The position numbers were made by a program, and so were the translations under genes. Shown piece after piece: positions 27,528 through 36,429 of a stretch of DNA of 64,000 nucleotides. Position 1 is the stretch's first letter; each line of letters starts with the position of its first letter. Below the pieces are notes generated by a model that saw only the letters and a program-made list of their open reading frames with translations, made no database searches and was not told the DNA's origin. Origin of the DNA: Saprospirales bacterium. GTDB taxonomy: Bacteria > Bacteroidota > Bacteroidia > Chitinophagales > Saprospiraceae. The stretch spans positions 310,001 through 374,000 of the forward strand of contig JADJTT010000002.1 of NCBI GenBank assembly GCA_016711045.1, written 5' to 3'.

Positions 27528-28028
27528 TCATTGTTTGATAAACTTATAGCCTGCAAATGCGCCTCGGTCGTCTTTCATCAGGATCAGGTAAATCCCGCTA
27601 TTCAGTGTTTGTACGTCCAGGTTTTTGCTGTAGCCATTCCAGGTTTCTTCCGAAACCAATTGTCCCAATGCGTCAAAAATGGTCAGTTGAAGCGGTTCGG
27701 TTCCCTTTTTCAGTAAATACAACTCTCGACCAGCGGGGTTGGGGAAAATGGAGACGACATGCGACCATTCGCCGCGGATCAGCACCTGGGAGATCATTGC
27801 TGTCCCCTGGTGAAATCCCTGGGTAAGGCGGTAGTTGTTGGCGCTGAGTTCCGCAACCACGCCTTCACCTACCGACCACTCCATTGTTACATTCCCTGCG
27901 TCGAATTGCATGCCTGCACTGCTCAGAAGCGTCCTTTCGAGCTGCTGTGCGTGCAGGCTGCCGGCAAAGAGGAAGGCGACGATCAAGGGAAAAAAGGGGA
28001 TGCGTTTTGGGGTTGTTTTCATATTCAA
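27528..28028 (-). CDS. Small secreted protein with type A sorting domain
   Basis: The 166-residue product has a signal peptide ending LFAGSLHAQ. A short beta region follows (MEWSVGEGVVAELSANNYRLTQGFHQG). It ends in a type IX type A sorting domain (SIFPNPAGRELYLL...LNSGIYLILMKD...YKFIKQ). It lies directly upstream of the collagen-like gene on the same strand (21 bases), so both may be surface components made together. Its own function is unknown. Confidence 0.8.
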   Translation of the reverse strand: MNMKTTPKRIPFFPLIVAFLFAGSLHAQQLERTLLSSAGMQFDAGNVTMEWSVGEGVVAELSANNYRLTQGFHQGTAMISQVLIRGEWSHVVSIFPNPAGRELYLLKKGTEPLQLTIFDALGQLVSEETWNGYSKNLDVQTLNSGIYLILMKDDRGAFAGYKFIKQ

Positions 28029-28036
28029 CCTTTTTT

Positions 28037-28064
28037 AGTGAAGAGTGAAGAGTGAAGAGTGAAG
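28037..28064. repeat. Tandem AGTGAAG heptamer repeat (four copies)
   Basis: AGTGAAG is repeated four times head to tail just upstream of the secreted-protein gene. Related copies are at 16309-16335. Confidence 0.85.
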
Positions 28065-28203
28065 GGAGGAAAATTGGGCAGGGCTGCCGACTTGAAGAGA
28101 TAAGATAAGAGATGAGGATAACCGGGGCAATGATTATTATCAATGCGGCTTGATCCAAACCTTTTTCAGGAGAGGAAGTGTCTATCAAAAAAAAGCAATT
28201 TCT

Positions 28204-28536
28204 ATGAAAAACTGGATGGTATTTTACCTATTACTCCTCGGCGCCGGTATTTTTTTGCTGCCGGCCTGTGGGGACGACGAAGACAATAACCCGCCCTGTT
28301 ATTGCTCAGATGAAGGAATTATCCTTGGAGAAGACCCCAGAGATTGTTTCTGTTGCGGAGGATGGTTCATAGCGATCGAAGGCGATACGCTCCGGGCGCT
28401 TACCCTGCCGCAGGAATTTTACACCACGCTTGTTCCCAATGAATTTCCGTTGCCGGTATACCTGGAGTGGACGCCCGATGAGACGCCCTGTTTGGGGGAT
28501 GAGATCGAGGTGGCTTGTATCAGGAGGAGGGAGTAG
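28204..28536 (+). CDS. Small cysteine-rich lipoprotein
   Basis: The 110-residue product has a signal peptide with lipobox LLPACG, so it should be lipid-anchored. The mature part holds two cysteine clusters (PPCYCSDEG and CFCCGGW) and a C-terminal PCLGDEIEVACI. The cysteines may form disulfides or bind metal. The frame is open upstream to 28150 but the ATG at 28204 starts the signal peptide. No family is recognised. Confidence 0.65.
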   Translation: MKNWMVFYLLLLGAGIFLLPACGDDEDNNPPCYCSDEGIILGEDPRDCFCCGGWFIAIEGDTLRALTLPQEFYTTLVPNEFPLPVYLEWTPDETPCLGDEIEVACIRRRE

Positions 28537-28649
28537 TCGAATTTGCTATTATTTGACATTTCCACTTTCTTCTCCCGATCTGATGAACACAAGGTCGGTC
28601 TTCCCGTTGAAGCACTCAATCATTCATAACCAAAAAAATAACGAACGAC

Positions 28650-29591
28650 ATGAGTAAGCTTCAATCAATCTTCGGATTCCTGCTGGTAGCCATCCTGACA
28701 TTTGGGTTTATCGCCTGTGAAGAAGAAGTAGTAGATCCGATCCCGGAACCCCAATCTATTGCCCAGATCGCTGCTGGGGACAGCCAATTCAGTACCCTGG
28801 TAAGCGCGCTGGAGCGTGTTAACCTGGTCAGTGTACTCGATGGCGCCGGCAGTTTCACGGTATTTGCCCCGACCAATGCGGCATTCCAGGCGTTGGGCGT
28901 AGACCTGAACACCCTTTCCGACGAGGCCCTGACCGAAATCCTCCTCTACCATGTACTGGGCGGGAAGGTTGCTTCCACTGATTTACAGGTAGGACAAACC
29001 TATGCGACCACCGCAACGGAGACCGGTCCGGGCAACACCCAACTGTCCATCCTGATCGAAAAAGACGCCAGCGGCAATGTGACGATCAATGGCAGTGCAA
29101 AAGTTACGGCCGCAGATGTATCAGCCACCAACGGCGTGATCCATATCGTAGACGGCGTGTTGTTGCCGCTTGACGTAGTAGGCCATGCTGCTGCCAACAG
29201 CAACTTCACCGAACTGGTAGGCGCCCTGGGTGCAGCCAGCGGAAACCTGGTGACCACCTTGCAGGGCAACGGCCCATGGACGGTCTTTGCACCGCTCAAT
29301 AGCGCCTTTGAAGCCATCTCCGGAACAGTTGCCGGATTGAACGCCGATCAGTTGGCCTCTGTACTGACCTACCACGTCGTACCTAATGCCAACGTGGTAT
29401 CGGGCGCACTGACCAACGGCATGATGGTGGGCACGGTACAAACCGAGGAATTCACCGTCAACATCGACGGCTCCAACGTAACGATAACCGATGCCAGCGG
29501 CAATAAAGCCAATGTAGTCCTGACGGATGTACAAGCAACCAACGGCGTGATCCACGTACTGGATGCAGTCCTCATCCCGACCAACTTGTAA
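28650..29591 (+). CDS. Lipoprotein with two fasciclin (FAS1) domains
   Basis: The 313-residue product starts with a signal peptide and lipobox (FIACEEE). Two FAS1 domains follow, at about residues 35-170 and 175-313. Each has the FTVFAPTNAAF or WTVFAPLNSAF and LLYHVL/LTYHVV signatures and ends TNGVIHIVDGVL or TNGVIHVLDAVL. FAS1 proteins mediate adhesion or protein contacts at the cell surface. A terminator follows. Confidence 0.92.
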   Translation: MSKLQSIFGFLLVAILTFGFIACEEEVVDPIPEPQSIAQIAAGDSQFSTLVSALERVNLVSVLDGAGSFTVFAPTNAAFQALGVDLNTLSDEALTEILLYHVLGGKVASTDLQVGQTYATTATETGPGNTQLSILIEKDASGNVTINGSAKVTAADVSATNGVIHIVDGVLLPLDVVGHAAANSNFTELVGALGAASGNLVTTLQGNGPWTVFAPLNSAFEAISGTVAGLNADQLASVLTYHVVPNANVVSGALTNGMMVGTVQTEEFTVNIDGSNVTITDASGNKANVVLTDVQATNGVIHVLDAVLIPTNL

Positions 29592-29610
29592 TTTGTAAAA
29601 AAATCCACTT

Positions 29611-29645
29611 AAAAAAGGGCCTGTCAGCTGACAGGCCCTTTTTTT
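29611..29645. terminator. Palindromic bidirectional terminator
   Basis: A perfect palindrome AAAAAAGGGCCTGTCAG / CTGACAGGCCCTTTTTT terminates the fasciclin gene and overlaps the stop of the convergent small gene. Confidence 0.88.
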
Positions 29646-29934
29646 AATCCCTCGTTGCCCGAGGTTTCAGCACATCTGTATCTACTTGCCCACTCCGCCA
29701 ATCAATATGGCAGTAGCAATATAGTCCATATCCAGGAACGCCCTCTTCTTCCTCTTCGAACCAGCCCCACTGATCCGGGTGAGAGGGCGCCCATTCTCCC
29801 CGTATCCAGGGGGCCACAAACCGGGGGGTGCCGGGGTAGTGACTGAGGGGTTCAAATGACAGGAAGCCCTTTCCCTGCAATACCTTTACAAGGATGGTGA
29901 TCAACCAGGATAATTGACGGAATTTCCGTTTCAT
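29644..29934 (-). CDS. Possible small protein, unknown
   Basis: A 96-residue frame reads MKRKFRQLSWLITIL at its start, then WIRGEWAPSHPDQWGWFEEEEEG and YCYCHIDW. It has an ATG, ends in the shared terminator, and contains no obvious repeat sequence. No family is recognised and codon support is limited, so it may be a real small gene or chance. Confidence 0.4.
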   Translation of the reverse strand: MKRKFRQLSWLITILVKVLQGKGFLSFEPLSHYPGTPRFVAPWIRGEWAPSHPDQWGWFEEEEEGVPGYGLYCYCHIDWRSGQVDTDVLKPRATRD

Positions 29935-30139
29935 TTGAGGCCTCCTTTATTTTTGAAGATGAAAGGAATGGATCCTAAGAAACCCTAATAAATCTGATAT
30001 GGGCGGGCGTACATGCGTCCAGATCAGATTTTTTAGAATAAAGGCCCATGGACTTGAATGAAAACCCATTTTGGGCAGTGATTGGTTCCCGAAGTGCTTG
30101 TTACAATCCATTTTTTACGCTTTTCATCGCTTGACCCTG

Positions 30140-30184
30140 GCCTGGAATCCTTGACAGGGTTAGCCCCCTATCAGGATTCCAGGC
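30140..30184. repeat. Long imperfect inverted repeat
   Basis: The left arm GCCTGGAATCCTTGACAGGG (30140-30159) pairs with 30166-30184, with one mismatch and one bulge. No T-run follows, so its role is unclear. Confidence 0.65.
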
Positions 30185-30335
30185 TCTTCGTATGGAGCCA
30201 AACGGCGGCTTCATTTAATTGTAATAACCTCGGCATTGTCAGGGCGCTCATATTCATCAAAGAAGACTCCACTCGGTCATTCCGGGCAACAAGGCCTGGG
30301 TGATTTCAAACGAAGGCAGCGGCTGCAGTAGTCTC

Positions 30336-30370
30336 AAGTGATTTGACGGCCGCTGGCCGTCAAATCACTT
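30336..30370. repeat. Perfect 16-bp inverted repeat
   Basis: AAGTGATTTGACGGCC (30336-30351) and its complement (30355-30370) surround a GCT loop, followed by TTGTTTTT, so it may terminate plus-strand transcription. The right arm recurs exactly at 60264-60279. Confidence 0.8.
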
Positions 30371-30483
30371 TTGTTTTTAAAAAAAAGGCGTTCTCGGATC
30401 ATCCTGGTGGCGCCTTTTCTTTCTGCCTCCAAATAAAATTATTATCTTCCATTAAATTTTAACCTCATTTAACCCTTACCCCT

Positions 30484-31002
30484 ATGTCAAACCCCATAAA
30501 ATTTTTAGCCCCGCTCGCTTTTTTTGCCTTTGCCATCGGCTGCAATCAAGGCTCAAAAACACCCGATCCACAAACTCCTATCCAAGTAGAAGGCGTCCGG
30601 GTGCGCACCGCACAAGTAGAACCAGAAGTTTTGGATATTCCCTGTGAATTGCTAACCGGAGATTCCTCCTGCGTGGTCGTCAACTCCAACGGCCGGTCTT
30701 CTTATTCCATTTGTGTGGAGATGTTCAATCCGAATGGCGACACCATGACACTGGAAAAACTTCAGCTCATCGTTCATGGCTCCAATGGAGATAGTGTGAA
30801 GGACACCTGTCCCGACACCATCAAATCTACCAGGATCCCTCCCAATGGATCCACCGTGGTGACGGTGCCCTATTGCATGCAGAAAGATTTCACTTTTCAA
30901 ACGGGAGACTCCATTGTTTGCTATATGGATACCAAACGGGGAATCAAGTCTGAATCCACCTTGCATGTGTGTACAATAAAGCCGCCTGTTGTGGAGCAAT
31001 AA
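30484..31002 (+). CDS. Lipoprotein paired with TPR-CHAT protein
   Basis: The 172-residue product has a signal peptide with a lipobox-like FAIGCNQG. The mature part is beta-rich, with cysteine pairs (DIPCELLTGDSSCVVV, VKDTCPDTI, VPYCMQ). It looks like a single immunoglobulin-like sandwich; no known family is recognised. The stop lies three bases before the ATG of the TPR-CHAT gene, so the two proteins are almost certainly made together. A binding partner or anchor for the CHAT protein is a reasonable inference. Confidence 0.75.
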   Translation: MSNPIKFLAPLAFFAFAIGCNQGSKTPDPQTPIQVEGVRVRTAQVEPEVLDIPCELLTGDSSCVVVNSNGRSSYSICVEMFNPNGDTMTLEKLQLIVHGSNGDSVKDTCPDTIKSTRIPPNGSTVVTVPYCMQKDFTFQTGDSIVCYMDTKRGIKSESTLHVCTIKPPVVEQ

Positions 31003-31005
31003 GCG

Positions 31006-34005
31006 ATGAGGTCCGTTATCCTAGTCCTCGCATGTACGCTCCCCTATTTTCTTTCTGGACAAATAGTGGATACGGCTGCCGTTAACCGGCAAGCAGATAG
31101 CCTGGTCACCATTTCCAAAAACCTCACTGGCCAAAAGGATTTCGACTCGGCGCTAGAGATCAATGCAATCGCTGAAAACCTGGCGCTTGACAACCTTGGA
31201 TCCTTATCAGACGCATACGGTTATACGTGTTTCAACCATGGCAGGGTGTTGCATCTCAAGGGCGATTTTCAGGAAGCGGAGTCTTGGTATCTCAAGGCCC
31301 TGAATATTTATAAAAACTTGCCCGGGGAAGTGCTACCAGGTTATGCCAAATGCCTCAAAAACCTGGCATTGCTATACCGGGCCACTGACGAGTATGATAA
31401 AGCAGAATCCCATTACCGGGAGGTGTTGGCCTTCCAGAAAAAAATTGGGGAACACACTGCGCCCGATTATGCCTCCTGCATGCATAGCATGGGCATTTTG
31501 CTCTCCGATATGTGCAGGTACGAACATGCAGAACGCCTCTACCTGGATGCGCTGGTACAGTATGAAAAAGTCTTTGGAAAAGAGGCCGCCCAATACGCCC
31601 GATGCCTGAACGGGCTCGCCATTTTATATGAGGATGCCGGTAATTATGAAAAAGCCGAACCCATTTACCTAGCCACCATAGAGATTCAGGAAAAAGCCCT
31701 GGGAACAGGCCACTGGGAATATGCCTTAAGCCTGCACAATCTGGCTACTTTATATCTGGAAATGGGTAATTATGAAAAAGCGGAGCCTCTTTATCAGACT
31801 GCAAAAACGATTTGGGAAAAAGAACTGGGAAAAGAAGACCCCTACTACGCCATGTGTCTGGACAATATAGCCATATTGCATTATTTCACGTTGGACTATG
31901 ACCAGGCTGCCCAATATTACACCGAAGCGCTGGACCTTCGAGAAGCAACCGTGGGTACAACCCATCCCGATTATGCCCTGAACTTAAGTCATCTGGGTCT
32001 GCTATACATCCGCCAAGGCAATTATGAAAAAGCCGAATCGCTTCTCCTTAAGGCCGTATCGATCTATGAAAAATCGCTTGGAAAGTCCCATCGAGAGTAT
32101 GCCTTGAGCATGAACAACCTAGCGAATCTATATGTGGAAATGGGCTTGTACCAAAAGGCCGAACCATTATACCTCGAAGGCTTTGGCATCATAGAAAAAA
32201 CGCTGGGTACAGGCCACCCGGAATACCTGACCGGTCTTCAAAGTTTGGCGGATCTGTATGCCCGGATGGGCAAGGCCGAGCAAGCTGTGAACTATTTCAT
32301 CCAGGCTTCCGCACTGCAGCAATCCTTGCTGGCGAGGGCCGTACGCCACCTCTCCGAACAAGAGCTGAACCGATATCAGGTTCAATTCAACCTGTCGCAG
32401 GCGAAGATGCTCACTTTTGCCGCGCAGCTGGATGGAACCGGTTCCTCTCTTTCCGGCGCCTGCTACGACGACGCACTCTTTCACAAAGGGTTCCTCCTCT
32501 ATGCTTCCAATCAGGTCAACACCTTAGCCCTGTCCAACCAAACCTCCGCCGAAAAATACGACCTCCTCAAATCCTACGAAAAACGCCTGGCCACCGAATA
32601 TACCAAACCTGCCGCCGAGCGGAAGGACGTAACTCAACTGGAAGACAAAGCCAACGCCCTTGAAAAAGACCTGGCCGCCACCGTCGCCGGATATGGAGAA
32701 GCCTTGCAGCAAGTGAACTGGAAAGATGTACAGCAAAAACTGGGCCCAGGAGAAGCTGCCATCGAATTTGTGCATTACCGGTATTTCTTTAAAAAAGAAA
32801 CGGACAGCACGCTGTATGCCGCCCTCCTGCTCAAACCCGGCATGGCCCAGCCCCAATTGATCCCGCTTTTCGAAGAAAAAGCCCTCGACAAGCTCCTGCA
32901 AACCAGGGGGGAACGCAGGGCCGATTACGTGAACAACCTCTACACCATACCCGATCGGGGCCTTCAACCCGTCGGCGCCAATTCGGCTCCGCAAACGCTG
33001 TACGAATTACTCTGGCAACCCCTGGAAAAAGCGCTGGCAGGCAGCCAGACGGTCTATTTCTCCCCCACCGGCTTGTTACACCGACTGAATATCGGCGCCA
33101 TTCCCATTCCACCGCTCGATGAAAACCAGTGGGACGCCCCACAAACCGTGGCCGACCAATATCGCCTTATTGAAATGGGCAGCACCCGCCAACTCGTACT
33201 TCCTTCCAATTTTTCTATCGCAAGCCAGGACGCCTTACTTTATGGGGGTGTGCAATACGACCTGGACAGCACCAGTATCCTCTTGGCAGATCCCCCCATT
33301 GCGTCGCGGAGTAACCGGGACAATGTCGCCACCTGGAACTATTTGCGTTGGACGGACAAGGAAGTCACCGCGCTGGGTCCTATCCTGGCGAAAGGAGGTA
33401 TTCAACCTACCACCCTGAAGGGCTATGAGGCTACGGAAGAATCATTCAAAGCGCTCGGCCATAGCCAGCCTTCGCCCTGCATCCTGCACCTGGCTACCCA
33501 CGGCTTCTTTTTTCCCGACCCCAAGAAGGCAGACGGCGGACGGCAGACGGCAGATAGAGAACCGGTTTTTAAGCTTAGCGACCACCCCATGATACGTTCC
33601 GGGCTGATCCTCTCCGGGGGCAACTACGCCTGGTCCGGAGATGCAGACCTACTTCGCCCCGGGGAAGAAGACGGCATCCTCACCGCCTACGAGATCAGCC
33701 AGCAAAACCTTTCCCACACCGAACTCGTCGTGCTCTCTGCCTGTGAAACCGGCCTCGGCGATATCCAGGGCAACGAGGGCGTCTACGGCTTGCAGCGGGC
33801 ATTCAAGATCGCCGGGGCGAAGTACCTTATTATGTCCCTCTGGCAGGTGCCCGATCAGGAGACCGCCACATTCATGGTTGCCTTCTACCGAAATTGGCTG
33901 GAAGAGAAAATGCCGATCCCGGACGCGTTTCGGGCTGCGCAGAAAGCAATGCGAGAACGGTTTATCAATCCGTATTCGTGGGCTGGTTTTGTACTAGTAG
34001 AGTAA
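31006..34005 (+). CDS. Exported TPR-CHAT caspase-like peptidase
   Basis: The 999-residue product has a signal peptide (MRSVILVLACTLPYFLSGQ). About eight to ten tetratricopeptide repeats (residues ~60-430) follow, of the kinesin-light-chain type (NYEKAEPLYLEGF, HPEYALSLHNLATLY). A linker and a C-terminal CHAT domain (~650-999) complete it. The catalytic dyad is His832 in LHLATHGFF and Cys913 in LSACETGLG, both intact. CHAT proteins are caspase-like peptidases; TPRs usually bind the activator or substrate. Most known examples act in the cytoplasm (separase, Craspase), so the signal peptide is notable. An insert of tandem CAGACGG-type repeats lies between the catalytic residues (33528-33556). 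Its stop abuts the convergent GH92 gene. Confidence 0.9.
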   Translation: MRSVILVLACTLPYFLSGQIVDTAAVNRQADSLVTISKNLTGQKDFDSALEINAIAENLALDNLGSLSDAYGYTCFNHGRVLHLKGDFQEAESWYLKALNIYKNLPGEVLPGYAKCLKNLALLYRATDEYDKAESHYREVLAFQKKIGEHTAPDYASCMHSMGILLSDMCRYEHAERLYLDALVQYEKVFGKEAAQYARCLNGLAILYEDAGNYEKAEPIYLATIEIQEKALGTGHWEYALSLHNLATLYLEMGNYEKAEPLYQTAKTIWEKELGKEDPYYAMCLDNIAILHYFTLDYDQAAQYYTEALDLREATVGTTHPDYALNLSHLGLLYIRQGNYEKAESLLLKAVSIYEKSLGKSHREYALSMNNLANLYVEMGLYQKAEPLYLEGFGIIEKTLGTGHPEYLTGLQSLADLYARMGKAEQAVNYFIQASALQQSLLARAVRHLSEQELNRYQVQFNLSQAKMLTFAAQLDGTGSSLSGACYDDALFHKGFLLYASNQVNTLALSNQTSAEKYDLLKSYEKRLATEYTKPAAERKDVTQLEDKANALEKDLAATVAGYGEALQQVNWKDVQQKLGPGEAAIEFVHYRYFFKKETDSTLYAALLLKPGMAQPQLIPLFEEKALDKLLQTRGERRADYVNNLYTIPDRGLQPVGANSAPQTLYELLWQPLEKALAGSQTVYFSPTGLLHRLNIGAIPIPPLDENQWDAPQTVADQYRLIEMGSTRQLVLPSNFSIASQDALLYGGVQYDLDSTSILLADPPIASRSNRDNVATWNYLRWTDKEVTALGPILAKGGIQPTTLKGYEATEESFKALGHSQPSPCILHLATHGFFFPDPKKADGGRQTADREPVFKLSDHPMIRSGLILSGGNYAWSGDADLLRPGEEDGILTAYEISQQNLSHTELVVLSACETGLGDIQGNEGVYGLQRAFKIAGAKYLIMSLWQVPDQETATFMVAFYRNWLEEKMPIPDAFRAAQKAMRERFINPYSWAGFVLVE

Positions 34006-36291
34006 CTATTCATGCTTCTCCGCCATAAAAAATACCAACTCCCCACCTGCAGCAATCTCCTCATGCCGGAGAAAAGCCCGGTCAAGCAACTTCCCGTTTA
34101 GCGTGATCTTTTCCACATAGACATTCTCCGGGCTTTGGTTCCGGGTTTCAATGCGAAAGACATGGCCGTTTTCAAGCGTCAGTTCGGCGGAGACCACGGA
34201 GGGGCTCCCGAACACATACCGGTCGTTTCCGGGTGATACGGGATAGAAGCCGAGTGCATTGAAAAGGTACCAGGCACTCATTTGGCCAAAATCGTCATTG
34301 CCTCCTAGCCCGTCGGGCGCCGGCCGGTACATCCGGGGCGGGATCATCCGGGCTACTTCCTGGGTTCTCCAGGGCCGGTCCGACCACTGGTAGAAAAAGG
34401 GCGCCTGGTGCGAGGGTTCGTTGCCATGCACGTAATTTCCGATGATGCCTTCCCTGGTCACGTCTTCCGTTTTTTCAAAATAGCTATCGGGCAACGACAT
34501 GGTGAACAGCGAGTCCAGGTATCGTCCGAATGCCTCCTTCCCGCCGATCAGGTTGGCCAATTCTTCCGGCTCGTGGGGAACGTACAAACTGTAATTCCAC
34601 GCATTGCCTTCGATGAACCCCTGCCCGTGCGTATCCAGTGGATCAAACCCGGGAAGGAAGGCGCCATCGCTGTTCCGCGCATGCATGAAGCCCGTGGAGG
34701 GGTCAAAAATATGTTTGAAATTGCCCGCCCTTGCGTTGAATTCGGCATAGATATCCTGCCGGCCCAGCGCCTTGGCCATTTGGGCGATGCACCAGTCGTC
34801 ATAGGCAAATTCCAAGGTTTTGGAGGCCGAATTGCCACTCTTGTCCTCAGGTACATAACCGAGACGGATATAGTCGGGCAGGGCGTCGAATCGCGAATTT
34901 CGGGCGGTGGCCACACAAGCCTCCAGGGCGTGCTCCGCATCAAAATTCCGTATGCCCTTGGCATAGGCATCGGCGATCACCGATACGGCGTGGTAGCCGA
35001 TCATACACCAGTTTTCGTTAGCATAGTGCGACCAAACGGGCAGCATATGCTGTGCGCTCTGGTCGTAATGAGCGAGCATGGACTGGATCATATCGCCGTC
35101 CCGTGTTGGCTGCACAATCGTAAACAGCGGATGCAGTGCCCGGTAGGTATCCCACAGGGAGAAGGAGGTGTAGTTGGTAAACCCATCAGCCAGGTGGATA
35201 TTTTGGTCAAGCCCGCGGTATTGTCCGTCTGCGTCCATATAGACAGTGGGACCCAGAAAAGCGTGGTAGAGCGCGGTGTAGAAGTTTACCCGTTCGTCCT
35301 CATTCATCATCTCCACCTTGATCTTGCCCAACTCTCGGTTCCACATTTCCTGCCCTTCCCGTTTGACCTGATCGAAATCCCAATGTGGGATCTCGGCCTG
35401 CATATTCTTCAAAGCCCCTTCCGTGCTGACGGGCGATAAGGCCACTTTAACCAAAATTTGTTCACTTTCATCGGTGTCGAAACTAAAATAGCCGCGCAGT
35501 TCATGGGCAGCGGCTTCCGGGAAGTGGTGGGTTTGGTCAAACCGCCGCCAGAAACCCTGGTACGGTTCTTTCTTTGCCGGTTGAAGACCATAATCCTTGA
35601 ATGGCTTAGAGAAGGCGATGGCGAAGTAGACCGTCCGGGTGCGGGCCCAGCCGGTGGTAGTCCGGTAGCCCGTAATGAGTGAATCATTTTCCACCCGTAG
35701 AAAGGTCCACACATTCTTGCCGTCGTAGTTGTAGATGCCGTGCGTCAGGTCGAGGATCAGGTGGGCGTTGGCGGAAGCGGGAAAGGTGTAGCGATGCATA
35801 CCCACCCGGGTGGTGGTAGTCAGTTCGGCTAGTACATTGGGGTCGTCGAGCAGGACCCGGTAATAGTTGGGTTCGGCCGATTCGGTCTCCTTCCGGTAGC
35901 GCGAACGATAACCACTCTCCGGATCGGATGCGGTACCTGGGTTGAGCTGTGGGATACCCACGCCCGGCATGAGCAGGATATCACCCAGGTCTGAATGCCC
36001 GGTTCCACTAAAGTGGGTATGGCTGAACCCGACGATAGTCGGATCGAGGTATTGATATCCGGCGCAATAGGAATATACTTCTGGTATGTATTTCCCGTTT
36101 TCGTCGTACAGCTGAATGGTATCGGTATCCGGACTCAGTTGTACCGAACCGAAAGGCACCGTAGCCCCGGGATAGGTATGACCCATTTTTTGGGTACCGA
36201 CGAAAGGGTTGACAAATTGGATCGGTGTATTTTGGGCGGAGAGGGAAACTGCGGTTATCAGGAGGAGGGAAAGAAACGGTATTTTCATCAT
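34006..36291 (-). CDS. Glycoside hydrolase family 92 alpha-mannosidase
   Basis: The product has 761 residues. ATG 36291 (or 36288) begins a signal peptide (MKIPFLSLLLITAVSLSAQ), while an open frame upstream to 36414 is not likely coding. Family 92 signatures are NPFVGTQKMGHTYPGATVPFG, FSHTHFSGTGHSDLGDILLMP, SFSLWDTYRALHPLFTI and GNEPSHQAPFFY. GH92 enzymes are calcium-dependent exo-alpha-mannosidases acting on N-glycans or yeast mannan. As an exported enzyme it suits a polymer-degrading lifestyle. It is not in a visible polysaccharide locus; no SusCD pair is nearby. Confidence 0.93.
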   Translation of the reverse strand: MMKIPFLSLLLITAVSLSAQNTPIQFVNPFVGTQKMGHTYPGATVPFGSVQLSPDTDTIQLYDENGKYIPEVYSYCAGYQYLDPTIVGFSHTHFSGTGHSDLGDILLMPGVGIPQLNPGTASDPESGYRSRYRKETESAEPNYYRVLLDDPNVLAELTTTTRVGMHRYTFPASANAHLILDLTHGIYNYDGKNVWTFLRVENDSLITGYRTTTGWARTRTVYFAIAFSKPFKDYGLQPAKKEPYQGFWRRFDQTHHFPEAAAHELRGYFSFDTDESEQILVKVALSPVSTEGALKNMQAEIPHWDFDQVKREGQEMWNRELGKIKVEMMNEDERVNFYTALYHAFLGPTVYMDADGQYRGLDQNIHLADGFTNYTSFSLWDTYRALHPLFTIVQPTRDGDMIQSMLAHYDQSAQHMLPVWSHYANENWCMIGYHAVSVIADAYAKGIRNFDAEHALEACVATARNSRFDALPDYIRLGYVPEDKSGNSASKTLEFAYDDWCIAQMAKALGRQDIYAEFNARAGNFKHIFDPSTGFMHARNSDGAFLPGFDPLDTHGQGFIEGNAWNYSLYVPHEPEELANLIGGKEAFGRYLDSLFTMSLPDSYFEKTEDVTREGIIGNYVHGNEPSHQAPFFYQWSDRPWRTQEVARMIPPRMYRPAPDGLGGNDDFGQMSAWYLFNALGFYPVSPGNDRYVFGSPSVVSAELTLENGHVFRIETRNQSPENVYVEKITLNGKLLDRAFLRHEEIAAGGELVFFMAEKHE

Positions 36292-36377
36292 AATCCTGGG
36301 CTTGGTGGAGAAAGGATAAAGGTATCCAACCCATAGAGGATTTGAGGGAAAAAGCAAGGAAAAACACTTGAAAAGAG

Positions 36378-36410
36378 AAAAGCCCACCCCGGGAAACGGG
36401 GATGGGCTTT
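36378..36410 (-). terminator. Terminator after the DsrE gene
   Basis: On the minus strand, AAAGCCCATCCCCG pairs with CGGGGTGGGCTTT and is followed by T-rich sequence. It sits just past the DsrE stop and upstream of the GH92 start. Confidence 0.8.
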
Positions 36411-36429
36411 GCAAACGCGAACGCGGAAA

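Larger units (their letters stand above)
29935..30483. other. Gene-free stretch with three inverted repeats
   Basis: No credible gene is seen here. The stretch holds a hairpin with eight-base outer arms (29991-29998 with 30023-30030) followed by six T's. It also holds a 19-20-bp inverted repeat with one mismatch and one bulge (30140-30184) and a perfect 16-bp one (30336-30370). It precedes the lipoprotein/CHAT pair, whose promoter should lie near its right end. Confidence 0.7.

Noticed and set aside
30082..30303. 73-residue frame in the gene-free stretch
   Set aside because: It crosses an inverted repeat, has no ribosome-binding context and no recognisable sequence.
31006..34005. A type III-E CRISPR-like (Craspase) role for the TPR-CHAT protein
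   Set aside because: No cas genes or CRISPR repeats are present, and the protein has a signal peptide.
34408..35439. 343-residue frame antisense to GH92
   Set aside because: It is the shadow of the mannosidase gene; GC-rich codon use commonly keeps the opposite frame open.
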